In this document: positions 25,755 to 38,901 of the stretch, one piece after another
Position numbering within the stretch: the first letter of the stretch is position 1
How the letters are laid out: each line of letters starts with the position of its first letter
Source of the DNA: Microcoleus sp. GA_180221_E-2-1-MAG-45_12
GTDB lineage: Bacteria > Cyanobacteriota > Cyanobacteriia > Cyanobacteriales > JAAUUE01
Assembly: GCA_020692245.1 (NCBI GenBank)
Contig: JAIMKT010000015.1
Span: forward strand, 304-42,991
Direction of reading: 5' to 3'
DNA: 42,688 bases
Notes under the pieces: generated by a model
Databases searched by the model: none
The model's input: only the letters and a program-made list of their open reading frames with translations
Told to the model about the DNA's origin: nothing
Program-made: the position numbers and the translations under genes

Positions 25755-25784
25755 ACTTTCATGGTAAAAACTTTCATGGTAAAA
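25755..25784 (+). repeat. Tandem 15-bp duplication at the trpA start
   Basis: ACTTTCATGGTAAAA occurs twice in direct succession (25755-25769 and 25770-25784) and the next few bases begin a third copy. Each unit contains an ATG in the trpA frame, so two start codons lie 15 bases apart. Confidence 0.9.
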
Positions 25785-26576
25785 ACTTCGATTTCCCAGT
25801 GCTTTGAGCAGCTACGCGATCGCCACGAGTGTGCTTTGATTCCTTTTTTGACGGCTGGAGATCCTGATCTGGAAACTACGGCAGCAGCGTTAAAATTGCT
25901 CGATCGAGCCGGGGCAGACATTATTGAATTAGGAGTTCCCTACTCAGATCCCCTTGCTGATGGTCCCACAATTCAAGCAGCAGCGACACGAGCCTTGGCA
26001 AAGGGAACCCGTCTTGATGATGTTCTCAAAATGGTGAGCCAAGTTACCCCAGACCTCAAGGCTCCTTTGGTGCTGTTTACCTACTACAATCCCATTCTGT
26101 ATCGGGGGATTGATACCTTTCTGCAACAGTTGGCAGCCGTGGGTGTTAGTGGTTTAGTTGTCCCAGATTTACCCCTAGAAGAGGCAGAGGGATTGATTGC
26201 CCCAGCGACAAAGTACGGTATTGAGGTGATTATGCTGATTGCGCCCACCAGTTCCCCAGAGAGGATGCGGGCGATCGCGCAAGTGTCTCAAGGGTTTATT
26301 TACCTAGTTAGTGTGACAGGGGTGACGGGAACCCGGACAGAGCTGGCAACCAAAATTCCTGAATTACTCCAAGAAATCCGCAAAACTACCGATAAGCCCA
26401 TTGGTGTTGGGTTTGGAATTTCTGACCCTGACCAAGCCAAGCAAGTAAAAGACTGGGGAGCCGAAGCCGTGATTGTGGGTAGTGCGATGGTAAAAAGATT
26501 AGCGACCGAAAACCCAGCAGTAGGGTTGGCAGCGATTGAGGAATTTTGCCGAACCCTAAAACAAGCTATTTCTTAA
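25776..26576 (+). CDS. trpA: Tryptophan synthase alpha subunit
   Basis: About 266 residues with the TIM-barrel signatures [13 protein letters not shown] and [21 protein letters not shown], where Glu (in IIELG) and Asp (in SDPLADG) are the catalytic pair. The phosphate-binding [15 protein letters not shown] and VIVGSAMVK follow. The subunit cleaves indole-3-glycerol phosphate to indole, which passes to TrpB. trpB is not in the window, as is usual for the scattered trp genes of cyanobacteria. Relatives start with a short M-x-S-x-S segment, so I prefer the second ATG of the duplicated start; 25761 would add MVKTF. It converges on the next gene with only eight bases between stops. Confidence 0.96.
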   Translation: MVKTSISQCFEQLRDRHECALIPFLTAGDPDLETTAAALKLLDRAGADIIELGVPYSDPLADGPTIQAAATRALAKGTRLDDVLKMVSQVTPDLKAPLVLFTYYNPILYRGIDTFLQQLAAVGVSGLVVPDLPLEEAEGLIAPATKYGIEVIMLIAPTSSPERMRAIAQVSQGFIYLVSVTGVTGTRTELATKIPELLQEIRKTTDKPIGVGFGISDPDQAKQVKDWGAEAVIVGSAMVKRLATENPAVGLAAIEEFCRTLKQAIS

Positions 26577-26584
26577 TTTATAAT

Positions 26585-26974
26585 TTAGAAGTTGATCACA
26601 CGCGTAATGTCTTCAAAGAAGCTTTCCCCATTGGGAGTTGTAATAATCAGCTTTTGTTCTTGTAGATTCAAAGTATAGGTAAACCCAGCATTCTGAGAAA
26701 CATATACTTGGTCTTCAGGGGAAGTTGCGCTCAAATTAATATAACCGCTACCGTCCTTAGCTTCACCCACGTACACAAATCCAGTTGTACCGGGGCAAAT
26801 ACTGATCACAGACCGGGGCGTTTCCACCGCAAAACCACCACTACAGGGGACTCGGCGGGTGATTTCCACAGGGACTCCTTGGGCGGCAGCAGGGGAGATT
26901 GCGATCGAGGTCAAGCCCATTAAGGTGGCAGCAATGGCAAGGCTCAAATTAGGAATAAGGTTTTTCATGTTCAT
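26585..26974 (-). CDS. Secreted hypothetical protein
   Basis: About 129 residues. The N-terminus MNMKNLIPNLSLAIAATLMGLTSIAISPAAAQ is a clear signal peptide with an AAA-Q type cleavage site. The mature part is about 100 residues of beta-rich sequence with two cysteines (VPCSGGF and SICPGT) that may form a disulfide. I do not recognise the family. The longer upstream start (26995) would put eight extra residues before the signal and is less likely. It lies tail to tail with trpA. Confidence 0.65.
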   Translation of the reverse strand: MNMKNLIPNLSLAIAATLMGLTSIAISPAAAQGVPVEITRRVPCSGGFAVETPRSVISICPGTTGFVYVGEAKDGSGYINLSATSPEDQVYVSQNAGFTYTLNLQEQKLIITTPNGESFFEDITRVINF

Positions 26975-27074
26975 TATTTTAAATACACTACCCAAGAGAC
27001 GATTTCCTGTTTTTAATGGTTCCTAAGCAGGGGATTCATTGTCAATTATCATTATTAATTATTACTGGCAATTT

Positions 27075-28052
27075 TCACTGGCAATTGTTGCTGACGATAA
27101 TAGTCTTGCCAGTTAGAGCAGATTGATGGGCAGCTTCGGCAACCTTGAGGGTGTAATAACTAGCCTTGGCACTGGTATAGAGGGGTTGGTTAGTGGTGAG
27201 ATGGTCTAACACCAGTTTGGTATCGAGGGCAAATAAGCCCCTTCTACTCCCCAGCTTGATTTCTGTAGTCTCCTCACCCCGGATTAAAGCTCCCTGCTCC
27301 CCGATGAAGGATAGTACGCCTCGATCGCCACAAATCTCAAAATCCCGCTCTTCTTGCCAAAATACCTCTCCCTTCCCGTAGGTAACTTCTGCTATCACCC
27401 CACTGACAAAAAATAACTGGGCAGTACACAAACAGGCTTGATAATACTCCCCTTCGCCCCAATAGCGCTGGCGACAACTCACCGAGTCTACTAACCCAAA
27501 TAAATCAGCTAAACGGTGTAACCGAGACAAGGCTCCACTCAGGGGAAACCCAAATTCTGCTTGGCTATAAGTCCATTTGGCAGGGGCGGGACGTTGGGGA
27601 TTGATGGTACGATAACGGGCAGCGAAAATGTTGCCGATCGAGGGTAAATTTTCCTTGATAGCATTGTGCAATCCTCCCAATAGTTCAAGATGTTCCACAT
27701 GGAGCAGCAAATTCTTTTTTTCTGCCAGATCAATTAGTCTCGCCGCCTGAGCAGGTTCCAAAGCTAGGGGATACTCTACTACCACGTGCTTATTTGCCTT
27801 GAGAGCCGCCTCGGTCATGGCTCCGTGGTCTCTATTAATGCTACAAATAATAACTAAATCTAACTCTGGTCTTGTCACTAGTTCCTGCCAACTAGGGATG
27901 ACTTGAGCTTGGTGCTGATTGGCTAATTCAGCAGTTTTGACCGGATCTCGCCCGGAAAGAGCTACGAGGTGCGATCGATCATCTTGAAAAATTGCCTCGG
28001 CTCTAAGTTTGCCCACAAATCCGGTTCCAACAATACCTACTTTTAATGTCAT
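27075..28052 (-). CDS. bvdR: Biliverdin reductase (Gfo/Idh/MocA fold)
   Basis: A 325-residue oxidoreductase with an N-terminal Rossmann domain (VGIVGTGFVG). The blocks HVVVEYPLALEPAQAARLI, LLHVEHLELLGGLHNAIKENL, YGKGEVFWQEERDFEICGDRG and GSRRGLFALDTKLVLDHLTTNQPLY closely parallel the Synechocystis biliverdin reductase as I recall it. They are not general to Gfo/Idh proteins. The enzyme reduces biliverdin to bilirubin with NADPH, and its loss affects phycobiliproteins in Synechocystis. The length matches. A generic Gfo/Idh dehydrogenase is the alternative. It is monocistronic. Confidence 0.8.
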   Translation of the reverse strand: MTLKVGIVGTGFVGKLRAEAIFQDDRSHLVALSGRDPVKTAELANQHQAQVIPSWQELVTRPELDLVIICSINRDHGAMTEAALKANKHVVVEYPLALEPAQAARLIDLAEKKNLLLHVEHLELLGGLHNAIKENLPSIGNIFAARYRTINPQRPAPAKWTYSQAEFGFPLSGALSRLHRLADLFGLVDSVSCRQRYWGEGEYYQACLCTAQLFFVSGVIAEVTYGKGEVFWQEERDFEICGDRGVLSFIGEQGALIRGEETTEIKLGSRRGLFALDTKLVLDHLTTNQPLYTSAKASYYTLKVAEAAHQSALTGKTIIVSNNCQ

Positions 28053-28205
28053 TACTACTTAATTACCCATAAGTTCTGTGAAGTTGTGTTGAGAGAGTTA
28101 AAAAAATGTTGAATAATCCCCCAATTTATCATCATTGCATTAACCTTGTGGATCTAGTTAGATTTCACAAACCCGTCTATTTCTCCACAACCCCCCATAA
28201 AAACC

Positions 28206-28523
28206 ATGAGTACCCCCAACAGCCCCCAAAAGTATCGCATAAACTGCACCCTGAGCTTTGGTGATATCTATGCTCAGATCATGGTTTGGCTAATTGTCAT
28301 TTTCATTAGTCTTGCCACCGCCTTTGCTCTTTGGAGTAGCACCAGACAAATCTATGCCCTTGCTACCGTGGGTTTAGTTTTAGTTCTTTCGCTACCATTT
28401 TTGCTGTTTGCCTTTGTGACAACATTATTAAATCACATTGAAATCACCCCCACAGATATTTCTACCGCCACTAGTACCAATATGGAAAACGTTGCCCAAC
28501 GCCCAGTCCAAGCTGCTAGTTAA
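28206..28523 (+). CDS. Small two-helix membrane protein, unknown
   Basis: A 105-residue protein with a short hydrophilic N-terminus (SPQKYRINCTLSFGDIYAQ) and two membrane helices (about 24-43 and 50-75). A Thr/Ser-rich tail of about 30 residues follows. I do not recognise the family. The hydropathy pattern and codon use look genuine, and the ATG is preceded by a clean gap with no competing frame. It is divergent from bvdR. Confidence 0.6.
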   Translation: MSTPNSPQKYRINCTLSFGDIYAQIMVWLIVIFISLATAFALWSSTRQIYALATVGLVLVLSLPFLLFAFVTTLLNHIEITPTDISTATSTNMENVAQRPVQAAS

Positions 28524-28774
28524 AAGTTGAGGTCAATACCTAGATTAATCCTAGATAAAATAAAAAGTTAAGGGTTCGATCGAGGTTCTTGATTAAGATT
28601 CTTGATCGAGGTTTTCCACAAATTTGAGATCGCAAATATTCCTTCAAAAGTTCAGTCTCCCAAAGAAATTGGACTTTTTTGTTTATTATAGAAATTTATA
28701 TTCAGAATTTATTTCTAGGATTTATTTTTGTAGTAGTCATCAAGGAAAATAATAAAGCATCAACTAAAAAGCCG

Positions 28775-32425
<3,651 letters not shown>

Positions 32426-32430
32426 ATAAA

Positions 32431-33273
32431 ATGGCAAAACCTAGTCGGACATGGTGGGGACAAAAGTTTATTCAAGCCTTGGAGACTTTCATCGATGCGG
32501 GCAGATTGCAACGGGGCAAATCCTATGCTAGTGAGAGCCGAATTTTGCATTTTGATATTGTTGATGACGTAGTGACAGCGATGATTCGGGGTAATGTTAA
32601 TCCTTACTTTGGAGTTTATAAAGAACCGAAGTATTTTGTCGAAGTTGCCCTGACCAAGATCGATGCTGATGACTGGGCAGATATCATTAAAAATATGTCC
32701 TCTAAGGCAAGTATTGTCGCAAAATTATTAATCAATGAAGTCCCAGAGAATATTGAAAATAGTTTTGTAGCTGGTCAACATTTATTGCCCCATAGTCGGA
32801 AAGACTTTAAGACAAAATGTACTTGTCCAGATTTTTATTCCGGAGCCTGTAAGCATGTGGCGGGATTATCTTATCGCTTGGCAAAGGAACTAGATCAAAA
32901 TCCCTTTTTATTATTCGAGTTGCGGGGATTATCGAAGGATGACTTACTAGAGGAATTAGCAAAATCATCCCTCGGTAGAATCTTAGCTATAGAACTAGGC
33001 AATTCTCCATCTCTCAAACCAGAAAAGCTTACTTCTTATTTTACAAAACCAGAAACTGTTCCTTGTACCGAAGTTCCCACCCTGAAACAATTTTGGCAAG
33101 GACAAAAACGCCTACCCCAAACTATTCCTTTGGCTACACCGAGTAGCGTGTCGGCGATCGTCGTCAAAAAACAGGGAGATTATCCTCCTTTTTGGCACAA
33201 AGATAAATCATTTATTGAGACAATGGAGGAGTTGTACGATCGAGTCAAAACCAAAAACTCTGGATTACTCTAA
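32431..33273 (+). CDS. SWIM zinc-finger protein, partner of the SNF2 ATPase
   Basis: A 280-residue protein. The SWIM motif CxC-x7-CxH is formed by Cys130, Cys132, Cys140 and His142 (CTCPDFYSGACKH). The N-terminal half (TWWGQKFIQALETF, YASESRILHFDIVDDVVTAMIRG) is the typical accompanying region. SWIM fingers bind nucleic acid or proteins. SWIM genes often sit directly after SNF2 genes in bacteria, and here the start is five bases after the ATPase stop, so the two are translated together. The function of the pair is not established. Confidence 0.9.
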   Translation: MAKPSRTWWGQKFIQALETFIDAGRLQRGKSYASESRILHFDIVDDVVTAMIRGNVNPYFGVYKEPKYFVEVALTKIDADDWADIIKNMSSKASIVAKLLINEVPENIENSFVAGQHLLPHSRKDFKTKCTCPDFYSGACKHVAGLSYRLAKELDQNPFLLFELRGLSKDDLLEELAKSSLGRILAIELGNSPSLKPEKLTSYFTKPETVPCTEVPTLKQFWQGQKRLPQTIPLATPSSVSAIVVKKQGDYPPFWHKDKSFIETMEELYDRVKTKNSGLL

Positions 33274-33283
33274 CTGTATAAAT

Positions 33284-34141
33284 CTAAGCTGCTACTAATT
33301 CTGGCTGTCTAGCTACCTTCGCCATTGTTCTGCCCACGGCTGCGGCTACGGGTTGGAGTTCGTGGACTAGCTGTACCATCGCTTCTAGGGAAAGGGCTTG
33401 ACGAGCATCGGAGATAGATTCTTCTGGGACTGGGTGACATTCAATGATTAACCCATCTGCACCACAGGCGATCGCTGCCTTTGCCAAGGGAGCCACTAAT
33501 TCCCGTTTCCCCGTAGCGTGGGAAGGATCGACAATGACAGGGAGGTGAGTGATTTGTTTGAGAGCGACCACACCGCCTAGATCCAAAATATTTCGAGTGT
33601 AGGAATCAAAGCTGCGAATGCCCCGTTCACACAGCACTACTTGGGAATTGCCGTGACTGAGAATGTACTCTGCCGCCATCACAAATTCTTCTAGGGTTGC
33701 CGCCAAGCCTCGTTTGAGGAGAATTGGTTTATTTATCTGTCCCAACTCCTTCAGTAAATCGAAATTCTGCATATTCCGGCTGCCTACTTGCAACATATCC
33801 GCATGGGCAGCTATTTCTTCAATTTGGGAAATCGCCATAACTTCCGTGACTACAGGCATCTGGTAAGTCGATCGCACTCGATCGAGAATTTCTAAACCTT
33901 CATTGCCCATCCCTTGGAAAGCGTAGGGAGAAGTGCGGGGTTTGTAGACTCCGCCTCGGATAGCTTGGACTGGGGCGGCTTGGAGCTTTGTTGCCACCAA
34001 ATCCATCTGGGCTTGGCTTTCTACGGTGCAGGGCCCGGCAATCACAATAATCTGCTGTCCGCCGATCGCTACTTGGGGGGATAAGTTCACGATCGTTTGC
34101 TGGTCTGGGCTAGAAAGGCTGGCAAGTTTGGCGTTTAACAT
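33284..34141 (-). CDS. aroF: DAHP synthase, type I beta
   Basis: A 285-residue protein that performs the first step of the shikimate pathway, joining phosphoenolpyruvate and erythrose-4-phosphate. Landmarks are IIVIAGPCTVES (Cys38, a metal ligand), RGGVYKPRTSPYAFQGMG, LLKRGLAATLEEFVMAAEYI, VVLCERGIRSFD and PVIVDPSHATGKRELV. Only about 30 residues precede the barrel. It therefore lacks the ferredoxin-like regulatory domain of longer type I beta enzymes, so feedback control by that domain is not expected. The start is supported by AAAGGAG about ten bases upstream. It converges on the SWIM gene. Confidence 0.93.
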   Translation of the reverse strand: MLNAKLASLSSPDQQTIVNLSPQVAIGGQQIIVIAGPCTVESQAQMDLVATKLQAAPVQAIRGGVYKPRTSPYAFQGMGNEGLEILDRVRSTYQMPVVTEVMAISQIEEIAAHADMLQVGSRNMQNFDLLKELGQINKPILLKRGLAATLEEFVMAAEYILSHGNSQVVLCERGIRSFDSYTRNILDLGGVVALKQITHLPVIVDPSHATGKRELVAPLAKAAIACGADGLIIECHPVPEESISDARQALSLEAMVQLVHELQPVAAAVGRTMAKVARQPELVAA

Positions 34142-34716
34142 GGGGAAGAACTCCTTTAGGTAAGTTGGGTAGTGAATTGAATTAATACTTTGAGTTAGGG
34201 GGATAAATTAGAGGTGCATCACCAGAGAGGATTTGAGCATCATGACAAAAAAATTAACCCAGAACTGTTCTAGTTCCGGGCTTGATCACTCAATATTGAG
34301 ATACGACTTTACCTACCCGGAATTATTCCCGTGCCAAAAGTAAAAGCCATAAAAAAAGTTGAGAGCGGTATTAGCCATAATGGGCTGATAAAACCTGTAA
34401 GTTTTTGGTGAATTGTAGTTAATAACCTGTGGTTGACGTAGGATTTGAAAAACTAGATGGTTAGTTTAACAATTAGAGTTGATAGATGTGTAATGGAAAA
34501 ATGGAGCAGCTTTAGGGACTGCTAACTAGGAATTTATATCCTAGAGAATGACTAAGCAATAGGTATCAAATGACACTAGACACAACACTAGCAAACCCCA
34601 TCAACTTCGTCAAGCCCATTCTAGAAAAAAATCCACGTACTATAATATTCAATGTTTGTAAGTAGCAGAAATACTTAGATTCTCTCAATTCAACCTCAAT
34701 CTTGCTCAAATTTTCC
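34142..34716. other. Divergent upstream region of aroF and the hydrolase gene
   Basis: This is 575 bases with no convincing gene; two ATG frames of about 33 codons (34242 and 34570) carry no recognisable features. TTCCGGG (34274-34280) pairs with CCCGGAA (34316-34322), and the perfect palindrome CTCAATATTGAG (34289-34300) lies between them. That combination could form a nested structure in the aroF leader, about 135-180 bases before its start. Confidence 0.35.
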
Positions 34717-35550
34717 ATGAATAATCTCACTCGGCGACGTTTCATCATCGGTACTGGCTTAACCGTAGGTTTTGCTGCCGCAGCCCATCCGACCTTTGCT
34801 CAGGTAATCACCACCGATTCTATTGGTTTAACTGCCGGGGCTGTGCGGATCCCCACTTCTAGCGGTGAGATTCCCGGCTACCGAGCCATGCCAGCCACAG
34901 GAAGTAGTTTCCCGATCGTGTTAGTAGTCCAAGAAATCTTTGGAGTCCATGAACATATCCAAGATGTGTGCCGCCGTTTTGCCAAATTGGGCTACTGTGC
35001 GATCGCTCCAGAAATGTTTTTCCGTCAAGGGGATGTATCTCAACTCACGGATGTTCAGCAAATCATTGGTACAGTAGTTTCCAAGGTTCCCGATGCTCAA
35101 GTCATGTCCGACCTCGATGCTACTATCGCTTGGGCTGCGGCTTCCAGTAAGGGAGATAATAGCAAAATTGGGATTACAGGTTTTTGTTGGGGGGGGAGAA
35201 TTACGTGGCTCTACGCTGCTCACAATCCCTCGGTCAAAGCTGGAGTTGCATGGTATGGTCGCCTCGTGGGAGAGAGTACAGAGCTTAATCCTCGTCACCC
35301 GATCGACATTGCCCCGACTCTCACGGTTCCTGTCCTTGGGCTTTATGGTGGTAATGATACCGGAATTCCCAATGACACGGTGGCAAGAATGCAGCAAGCT
35401 CTAGCAACTGGTAGCAGTGGCTCAGATATTCTCCTCTATCCCGCCACTCCCCACGCTTTTTATGCTGATTATCGTCCCTCCTACCGCAAGCTCGAAGCCG
35501 AAAATGGCTGGCGCAGATTGCAGGCATGGTTTAAGACTCATGGTCTATAA
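34717..35550 (+). CDS. Dienelactone hydrolase family protein with Tat signal
   Basis: About 277 residues from [14 protein letters not shown]. The twin-arginine motif TRRRFI and a following hydrophobic segment up to TFAQ mark a Tat signal peptide. The alpha/beta hydrolase domain has the catalytic Cys157 in GFCWGG, Asp214 in YGGNDTGIP and His246 in TPHAF, plus EIFG with Glu73, which is the arrangement of dienelactone hydrolases. Many exported members have unknown substrates, so carboxymethylenebutenolidase activity should not be assumed. The TTG at 34702 would put five extra residues before the signal and is rejected. It converges on acsF. Confidence 0.9.
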   Translation: MNNLTRRRFIIGTGLTVGFAAAAHPTFAQVITTDSIGLTAGAVRIPTSSGEIPGYRAMPATGSSFPIVLVVQEIFGVHEHIQDVCRRFAKLGYCAIAPEMFFRQGDVSQLTDVQQIIGTVVSKVPDAQVMSDLDATIAWAAASSKGDNSKIGITGFCWGGRITWLYAAHNPSVKAGVAWYGRLVGESTELNPRHPIDIAPTLTVPVLGLYGGNDTGIPNDTVARMQQALATGSSGSDILLYPATPHAFYADYRPSYRKLEAENGWRRLQAWFKTHGL

Positions 35551-35733
35551 GCTCTAAATTAGAAGTTACTTAGCTGTGTCTTGCTAAGTTCTTCTACCTT
35601 GCATAAAAGAGTGTAGAACAAAAATATTTATGCACATTCAACGAATAACTCTAAAAAATTTGGCGTTGCTGAATAACAGGATAAATTAGAGGGAAACTAG
35701 AACTTCTATAAATTTCAATGCTACCAAAGTAAA

Positions 35734-35755
35734 GGACAGACGAGATGTCTGCCCC
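35734..35755. terminator. Hairpin between the convergent hydrolase and acsF genes
   Basis: CAGAC (35737-35741) pairs with GTCTG (35747-35751) across GAGAT, extended by two G-C pairs beyond a mismatch. On the minus strand it is followed by TTTACTTT, so it may end acsF transcripts, but the T run is imperfect. It also resembles dispersed cyanobacterial hairpin repeats. Confidence 0.4.
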
Positions 35756-35801
35756 CTAATTGACATTTACAACATTTCTTAAATTAACTGCAAACCAACT
35801 C

Positions 35802-36878
35802 CTAGCGAACCATGCCGTGCTGTGCTTCGACGGTGATGGGTTTCATGAAGTACAAGGAGATCAACTGCCATGCATTATTCAGATACAAAGGTAGTTTTTG
35901 GAATAGTTGGAGAAATTTGGGTGTGCCAGAATTGGCGATTTTGCCCAGTTGAGTATTGTTTTGAATACAGGCATCTAGACGTTGATAGAATTCTGGATTT
36001 TCCACATCAAGAATGATCGGGAAGACTTTCCCCGCATTTTCGTTGGTTTTCTTGATTACCTCAATGTCGTACTCTCTAGCATCTATCCCGATCGTCCGAT
36101 AGAAGCCAGCCCGTTGGACATCGTTTAGATACATGGTGGCAAATACTGAGAGCAAGAAGAACCGACACCAAAGTTTAGCTTTCCAGTCGTTAAGGAGGGA
36201 AGGCTGCGATCGCAACACGGCATCAAAGAAGTCGCCATGACGGTTTTCATCTTGGCACCAGTTTTCAAAGAAACGGAAAATCGGGTAAATCCGGTCTTCT
36301 GGGTGAGCTTCCAGATGACGATAGATGGTGATGTAGCGCCAGTAGCCAATCTTCTCCGAAAGGTAGGTAGCGTAGAAAATAAACTTGGGCTTAAAGAAAG
36401 TGTATTTATGGTTTTGGGTCAAAAAACCGAGGTCTAGAGCCAAGTGAAAATCCGAGAGAGCCTTATTCAAGAACCCAGCATGACGGGCTTCATCACGGGA
36501 AAGAAGGTTAAACCCTTCAGCCAAGAGAGGATTTTTGTCCTTGATTTTCCGGGCGAGTTCTTTGTAGAGCAAGAAGCCAGAAAATTCGGCAGTGCAAGAG
36601 CGCTCTAGAAACTCCACAAATACCTTCCGGGTATCTCCGTCAATGTGATCCCAAGATTGGGCAAATTCTTCATCCCGGACAAAGTGGTGGCGATTATAAT
36701 CTACCTTCATCTCCTCGATAATGGCTTTGAGTTCTTCCTCGTTGGGGGAGAGATCCATCTTTGCCATTTCTTCAAAATCTGTAGTGTAAAACCGGGGAGT
36801 CAGGAGAGTTTCCTGTGCAGGCTTTTTGACCCCAGGGCGTATTTCTTCAAAGCTGGGCTTTTTGAGGGAATCTACCAT
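35802..36878 (-). CDS. acsF: Mg-protoporphyrin IX monomethyl ester oxidative cyclase
   Basis: A 358-residue diiron enzyme that forms the fifth ring of chlorophyll with O2. The metal-binding motifs are visible: Glu130-x-x-His133 in [12 protein letters not shown] and Glu211-x-x-His214 in [14 protein letters not shown], with [16 protein letters not shown] supplying another conserved Glu. The length and the block [16 protein letters not shown] near residue 27-41 match cyanobacterial AcsF (ChlE). It is the aerobic form, so oxic growth is expected. Some cyanobacteria carry a second, low-oxygen copy, and which of the two this is cannot be told from the sequence. It is monocistronic, with about 220 bp on the promoter side. 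Confidence 0.96.
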   Translation of the reverse strand: MVDSLKKPSFEEIRPGVKKPAQETLLTPRFYTTDFEEMAKMDLSPNEEELKAIIEEMKVDYNRHHFVRDEEFAQSWDHIDGDTRKVFVEFLERSCTAEFSGFLLYKELARKIKDKNPLLAEGFNLLSRDEARHAGFLNKALSDFHLALDLGFLTQNHKYTFFKPKFIFYATYLSEKIGYWRYITIYRHLEAHPEDRIYPIFRFFENWCQDENRHGDFFDAVLRSQPSLLNDWKAKLWCRFFLLSVFATMYLNDVQRAGFYRTIGIDAREYDIEVIKKTNENAGKVFPIILDVENPEFYQRLDACIQNNTQLGKIANSGTPKFLQLFQKLPLYLNNAWQLISLYFMKPITVEAQHGMVR

Positions 36879-37098
36879 TTTCTTAAGTGTTTTCTTACTT
36901 TATTAAAAATATCGCTGTAGCGTTGCTGTTGCTTAGTTTATCAAGCTCTAGGGAAATTTAGGGGGCGATCGAAGTTAAGAGTTATTACAAATGTTGACAG
37001 AGCCTTCAAGAAGTATTCAAAATTTATATTTTCTTAAGACCCCATCGCCATGATTTCTCGGATATTTTTCAGGTTAGATTTGTGAACCTTAGGGGTGA

Positions 37099-38589
37099 TT
37101 AGATTTTTTGGTAATTGTTTTTGTAGTTTTTAGCAAATTTATTGTTTGCCAAACTTTTGAGGGTGGGGAGATTCATGATGTTGGTGTCTTCCGGGTTGAC
37201 CTTGAGGAAATGATGAACGAGGAGAAAGCCGACGATCGTCCATGTTTGGTCTAACCTAGCTTGCTGTCCGACCCAGACTCCATTGGGCCCATCAAAATAT
37301 TCTGCCCAGTTTTGCTTTGGCAATCTCTTGAGGAGGGTTTCGTAGCTGTCGTTGAGGAGGACATTGATGGTGGCTGCGTCCGCCGGGGATTGGTGGTAGA
37401 GGTAGCGATGGCGGATACTAGCGACGGTGAAAAACCAGAGAAGACAAGGCCAGTGTCCTGCATTGTGATAGCACCAAGGGAGATTTTTGCGATCGTACCC
37501 AGTTTTTTTGCGCCAGTCCCCATCATCTAGGGGCGGGTGACAGATACGAATGGGCATTTGAGCAAAAAGTTCGGCTCGGTTTTGAGCCATCAAAGAAAAT
37601 AGGGATTGCTGCTGGGCGGGACTAATTACATCAAAGATTGCTCCCAGACAATTACCTAGGGTAAAGAAGCGGAAATCTGGTCTGCCTGTACGGATATTGC
37701 CGATGAGATAACCACCCTTTTCTCCTAACCAATCTTGGAGCCAGTGGGGAATAGTTTCTGATTGGATATTATATTCATTGACAATGCCTTCTCCATACTG
37801 CTCTGTGGGACGACGGCGGAGGGTTTGGATAATTTGGGAGTTGACCCAGTATTGTTTAAGAAGATAGCGGCGTAACTTAAAAATCCAAGCGATCGCATAC
37901 TGGGCTTGATAGATTTGCCGCTCTGTAAAAGCATCGGGAGGTGGTTCATTTTCCCCTAGAGTTTTGGTAGCCAGATCAATTTGAATTAGCCCCACAGCAC
38001 TCAACAAAGTTCCGTAGAGCAGAGATTGAATTTCTAGGGGATTGCCCCAAACGTCGAGGGGGCGATCGATCATAAATGCACCATCGGGAACGAAGAGAGT
38101 CGGCGCATCTCGAAAAGACGGATGGAGAATGAGATTTAAAACTTGTTGGATGGCTTTCTGGACTTTGGGGCTAGTTGCCCATGTATAGTCGCCCGATCGA
38201 TTCACGTAGATATACGCCATGATCACCCACCACAGAGTCGCATCCACAGAATAAACCCGCCCGATCGCCCGTTGTCCATAATCCGCCACTAACCGGCTTT
38301 TAATCTCGGCAAAGCTGGTGGGAAAAATCCCCTGAGTTTGGAAATTGTCACTCTGTAAATCTAAGCAAGTATTCAGAAATTTCTTGACAATCTTAAATTC
38401 TCCCTCAAGCAGCAAATAGATCATCACCGGAATATTGTCCCGGAGAAAAATCTCCCCATAATTAAGGTCATGACTATCGGTATTTTTGGGAATTGCTGCC
38501 AAAGCTCCTACAAATTCATCATCTAATTTGACTAAAATCTTCTCGTAAAACAGAGACCTAGCTAACTGAATTATTTGTTCTTCTTTCAT
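37099..38589 (-). CDS. Neutral/alkaline invertase (GH100)
   Basis: A 496-residue protein with the GH100 blocks LNYGEIFLRDNIPVMIYLLL, SVDATLWWVIMAYIYV, MIDRPLDVWGNPLEIQSLLYG, NLPWCYHNAGHWPCLLWFF and WAEYFDGPNGVWVGQQARLDQTW. The catalytic acids are expected in the MIDRPLD and EYFD segments. The enzyme hydrolyses sucrose in the cytosol and is the InvA-type enzyme of cyanobacteria; plant relatives are of cyanobacterial origin. There is no signal peptide. Downstream are about 220 bp before acsF; upstream is the histidine kinase gene on the same strand, 312 bp away, so cotranscription is doubtful. Confidence 0.92.
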   Translation of the reverse strand: MKEEQIIQLARSLFYEKILVKLDDEFVGALAAIPKNTDSHDLNYGEIFLRDNIPVMIYLLLEGEFKIVKKFLNTCLDLQSDNFQTQGIFPTSFAEIKSRLVADYGQRAIGRVYSVDATLWWVIMAYIYVNRSGDYTWATSPKVQKAIQQVLNLILHPSFRDAPTLFVPDGAFMIDRPLDVWGNPLEIQSLLYGTLLSAVGLIQIDLATKTLGENEPPPDAFTERQIYQAQYAIAWIFKLRRYLLKQYWVNSQIIQTLRRRPTEQYGEGIVNEYNIQSETIPHWLQDWLGEKGGYLIGNIRTGRPDFRFFTLGNCLGAIFDVISPAQQQSLFSLMAQNRAELFAQMPIRICHPPLDDGDWRKKTGYDRKNLPWCYHNAGHWPCLLWFFTVASIRHRYLYHQSPADAATINVLLNDSYETLLKRLPKQNWAEYFDGPNGVWVGQQARLDQTWTIVGFLLVHHFLKVNPEDTNIMNLPTLKSLANNKFAKNYKNNYQKI

Positions 38590-38901
38590 TACAAAACCTT
38601 GATTTACTGTGACTATGATTGCATAGAAATTTTATTTGATCAGGAAGCTTAGAGATTTTTTGACATCTACATTTAGTGTCTTTTTTGATCTGCTCAAGAG
38701 CGATTGAATGATCGATCGAGTGTAGCAATAAAAAATCCCTGAATTACTACCCCAATCATTACCCCATAAAAGAAATGTACCCAATTTCAGAGAAAAGGGC
38801 TGGAGTTTTATTTTGACTGATTGTCCCAAGCACTAAGTATTAGCATAACAAAAAGTCATCGGTGTAGAAGCATACGGGGATCACACATTGCTCTGGGTTT
38901 C
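38590..38901. other. Non-coding gap upstream of the invertase gene
   Basis: This is 312 bases between the histidine kinase stop and the invertase start, both on the minus strand. Only a few CGATCG sites are noted. No terminator with a proper T run and no reading frame is credible. The invertase promoter is expected here. Confidence 0.3.

Noticed and set aside
28655-28682. Hairpin followed by T run before the SNF2 gene
   Set aside because: Only four base pairs (AGTC/GACT) form without forcing mismatches, so it does not qualify as a terminator.
28679-28774. N-terminal extension of the SNF2 protein from a TTG
   Set aside because: The 32 residues are hydrophobic and unlike the family; the following ATG gives the normal start MKILHGTW.
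34242-34343. 33-codon ATG ORF between aroF and the hydrolase gene
   Set aside because: It has no Shine-Dalgarno sequence, no recognisable motif and no downstream partner on the same strand; such a frame is expected by chance.
35661-35696. Possible insertion-sequence end (GGCGTTGCTGAAT)
   Set aside because: The sequence looks familiar from cyanobacterial elements, but there is no second end, target duplication or transposase to support it.
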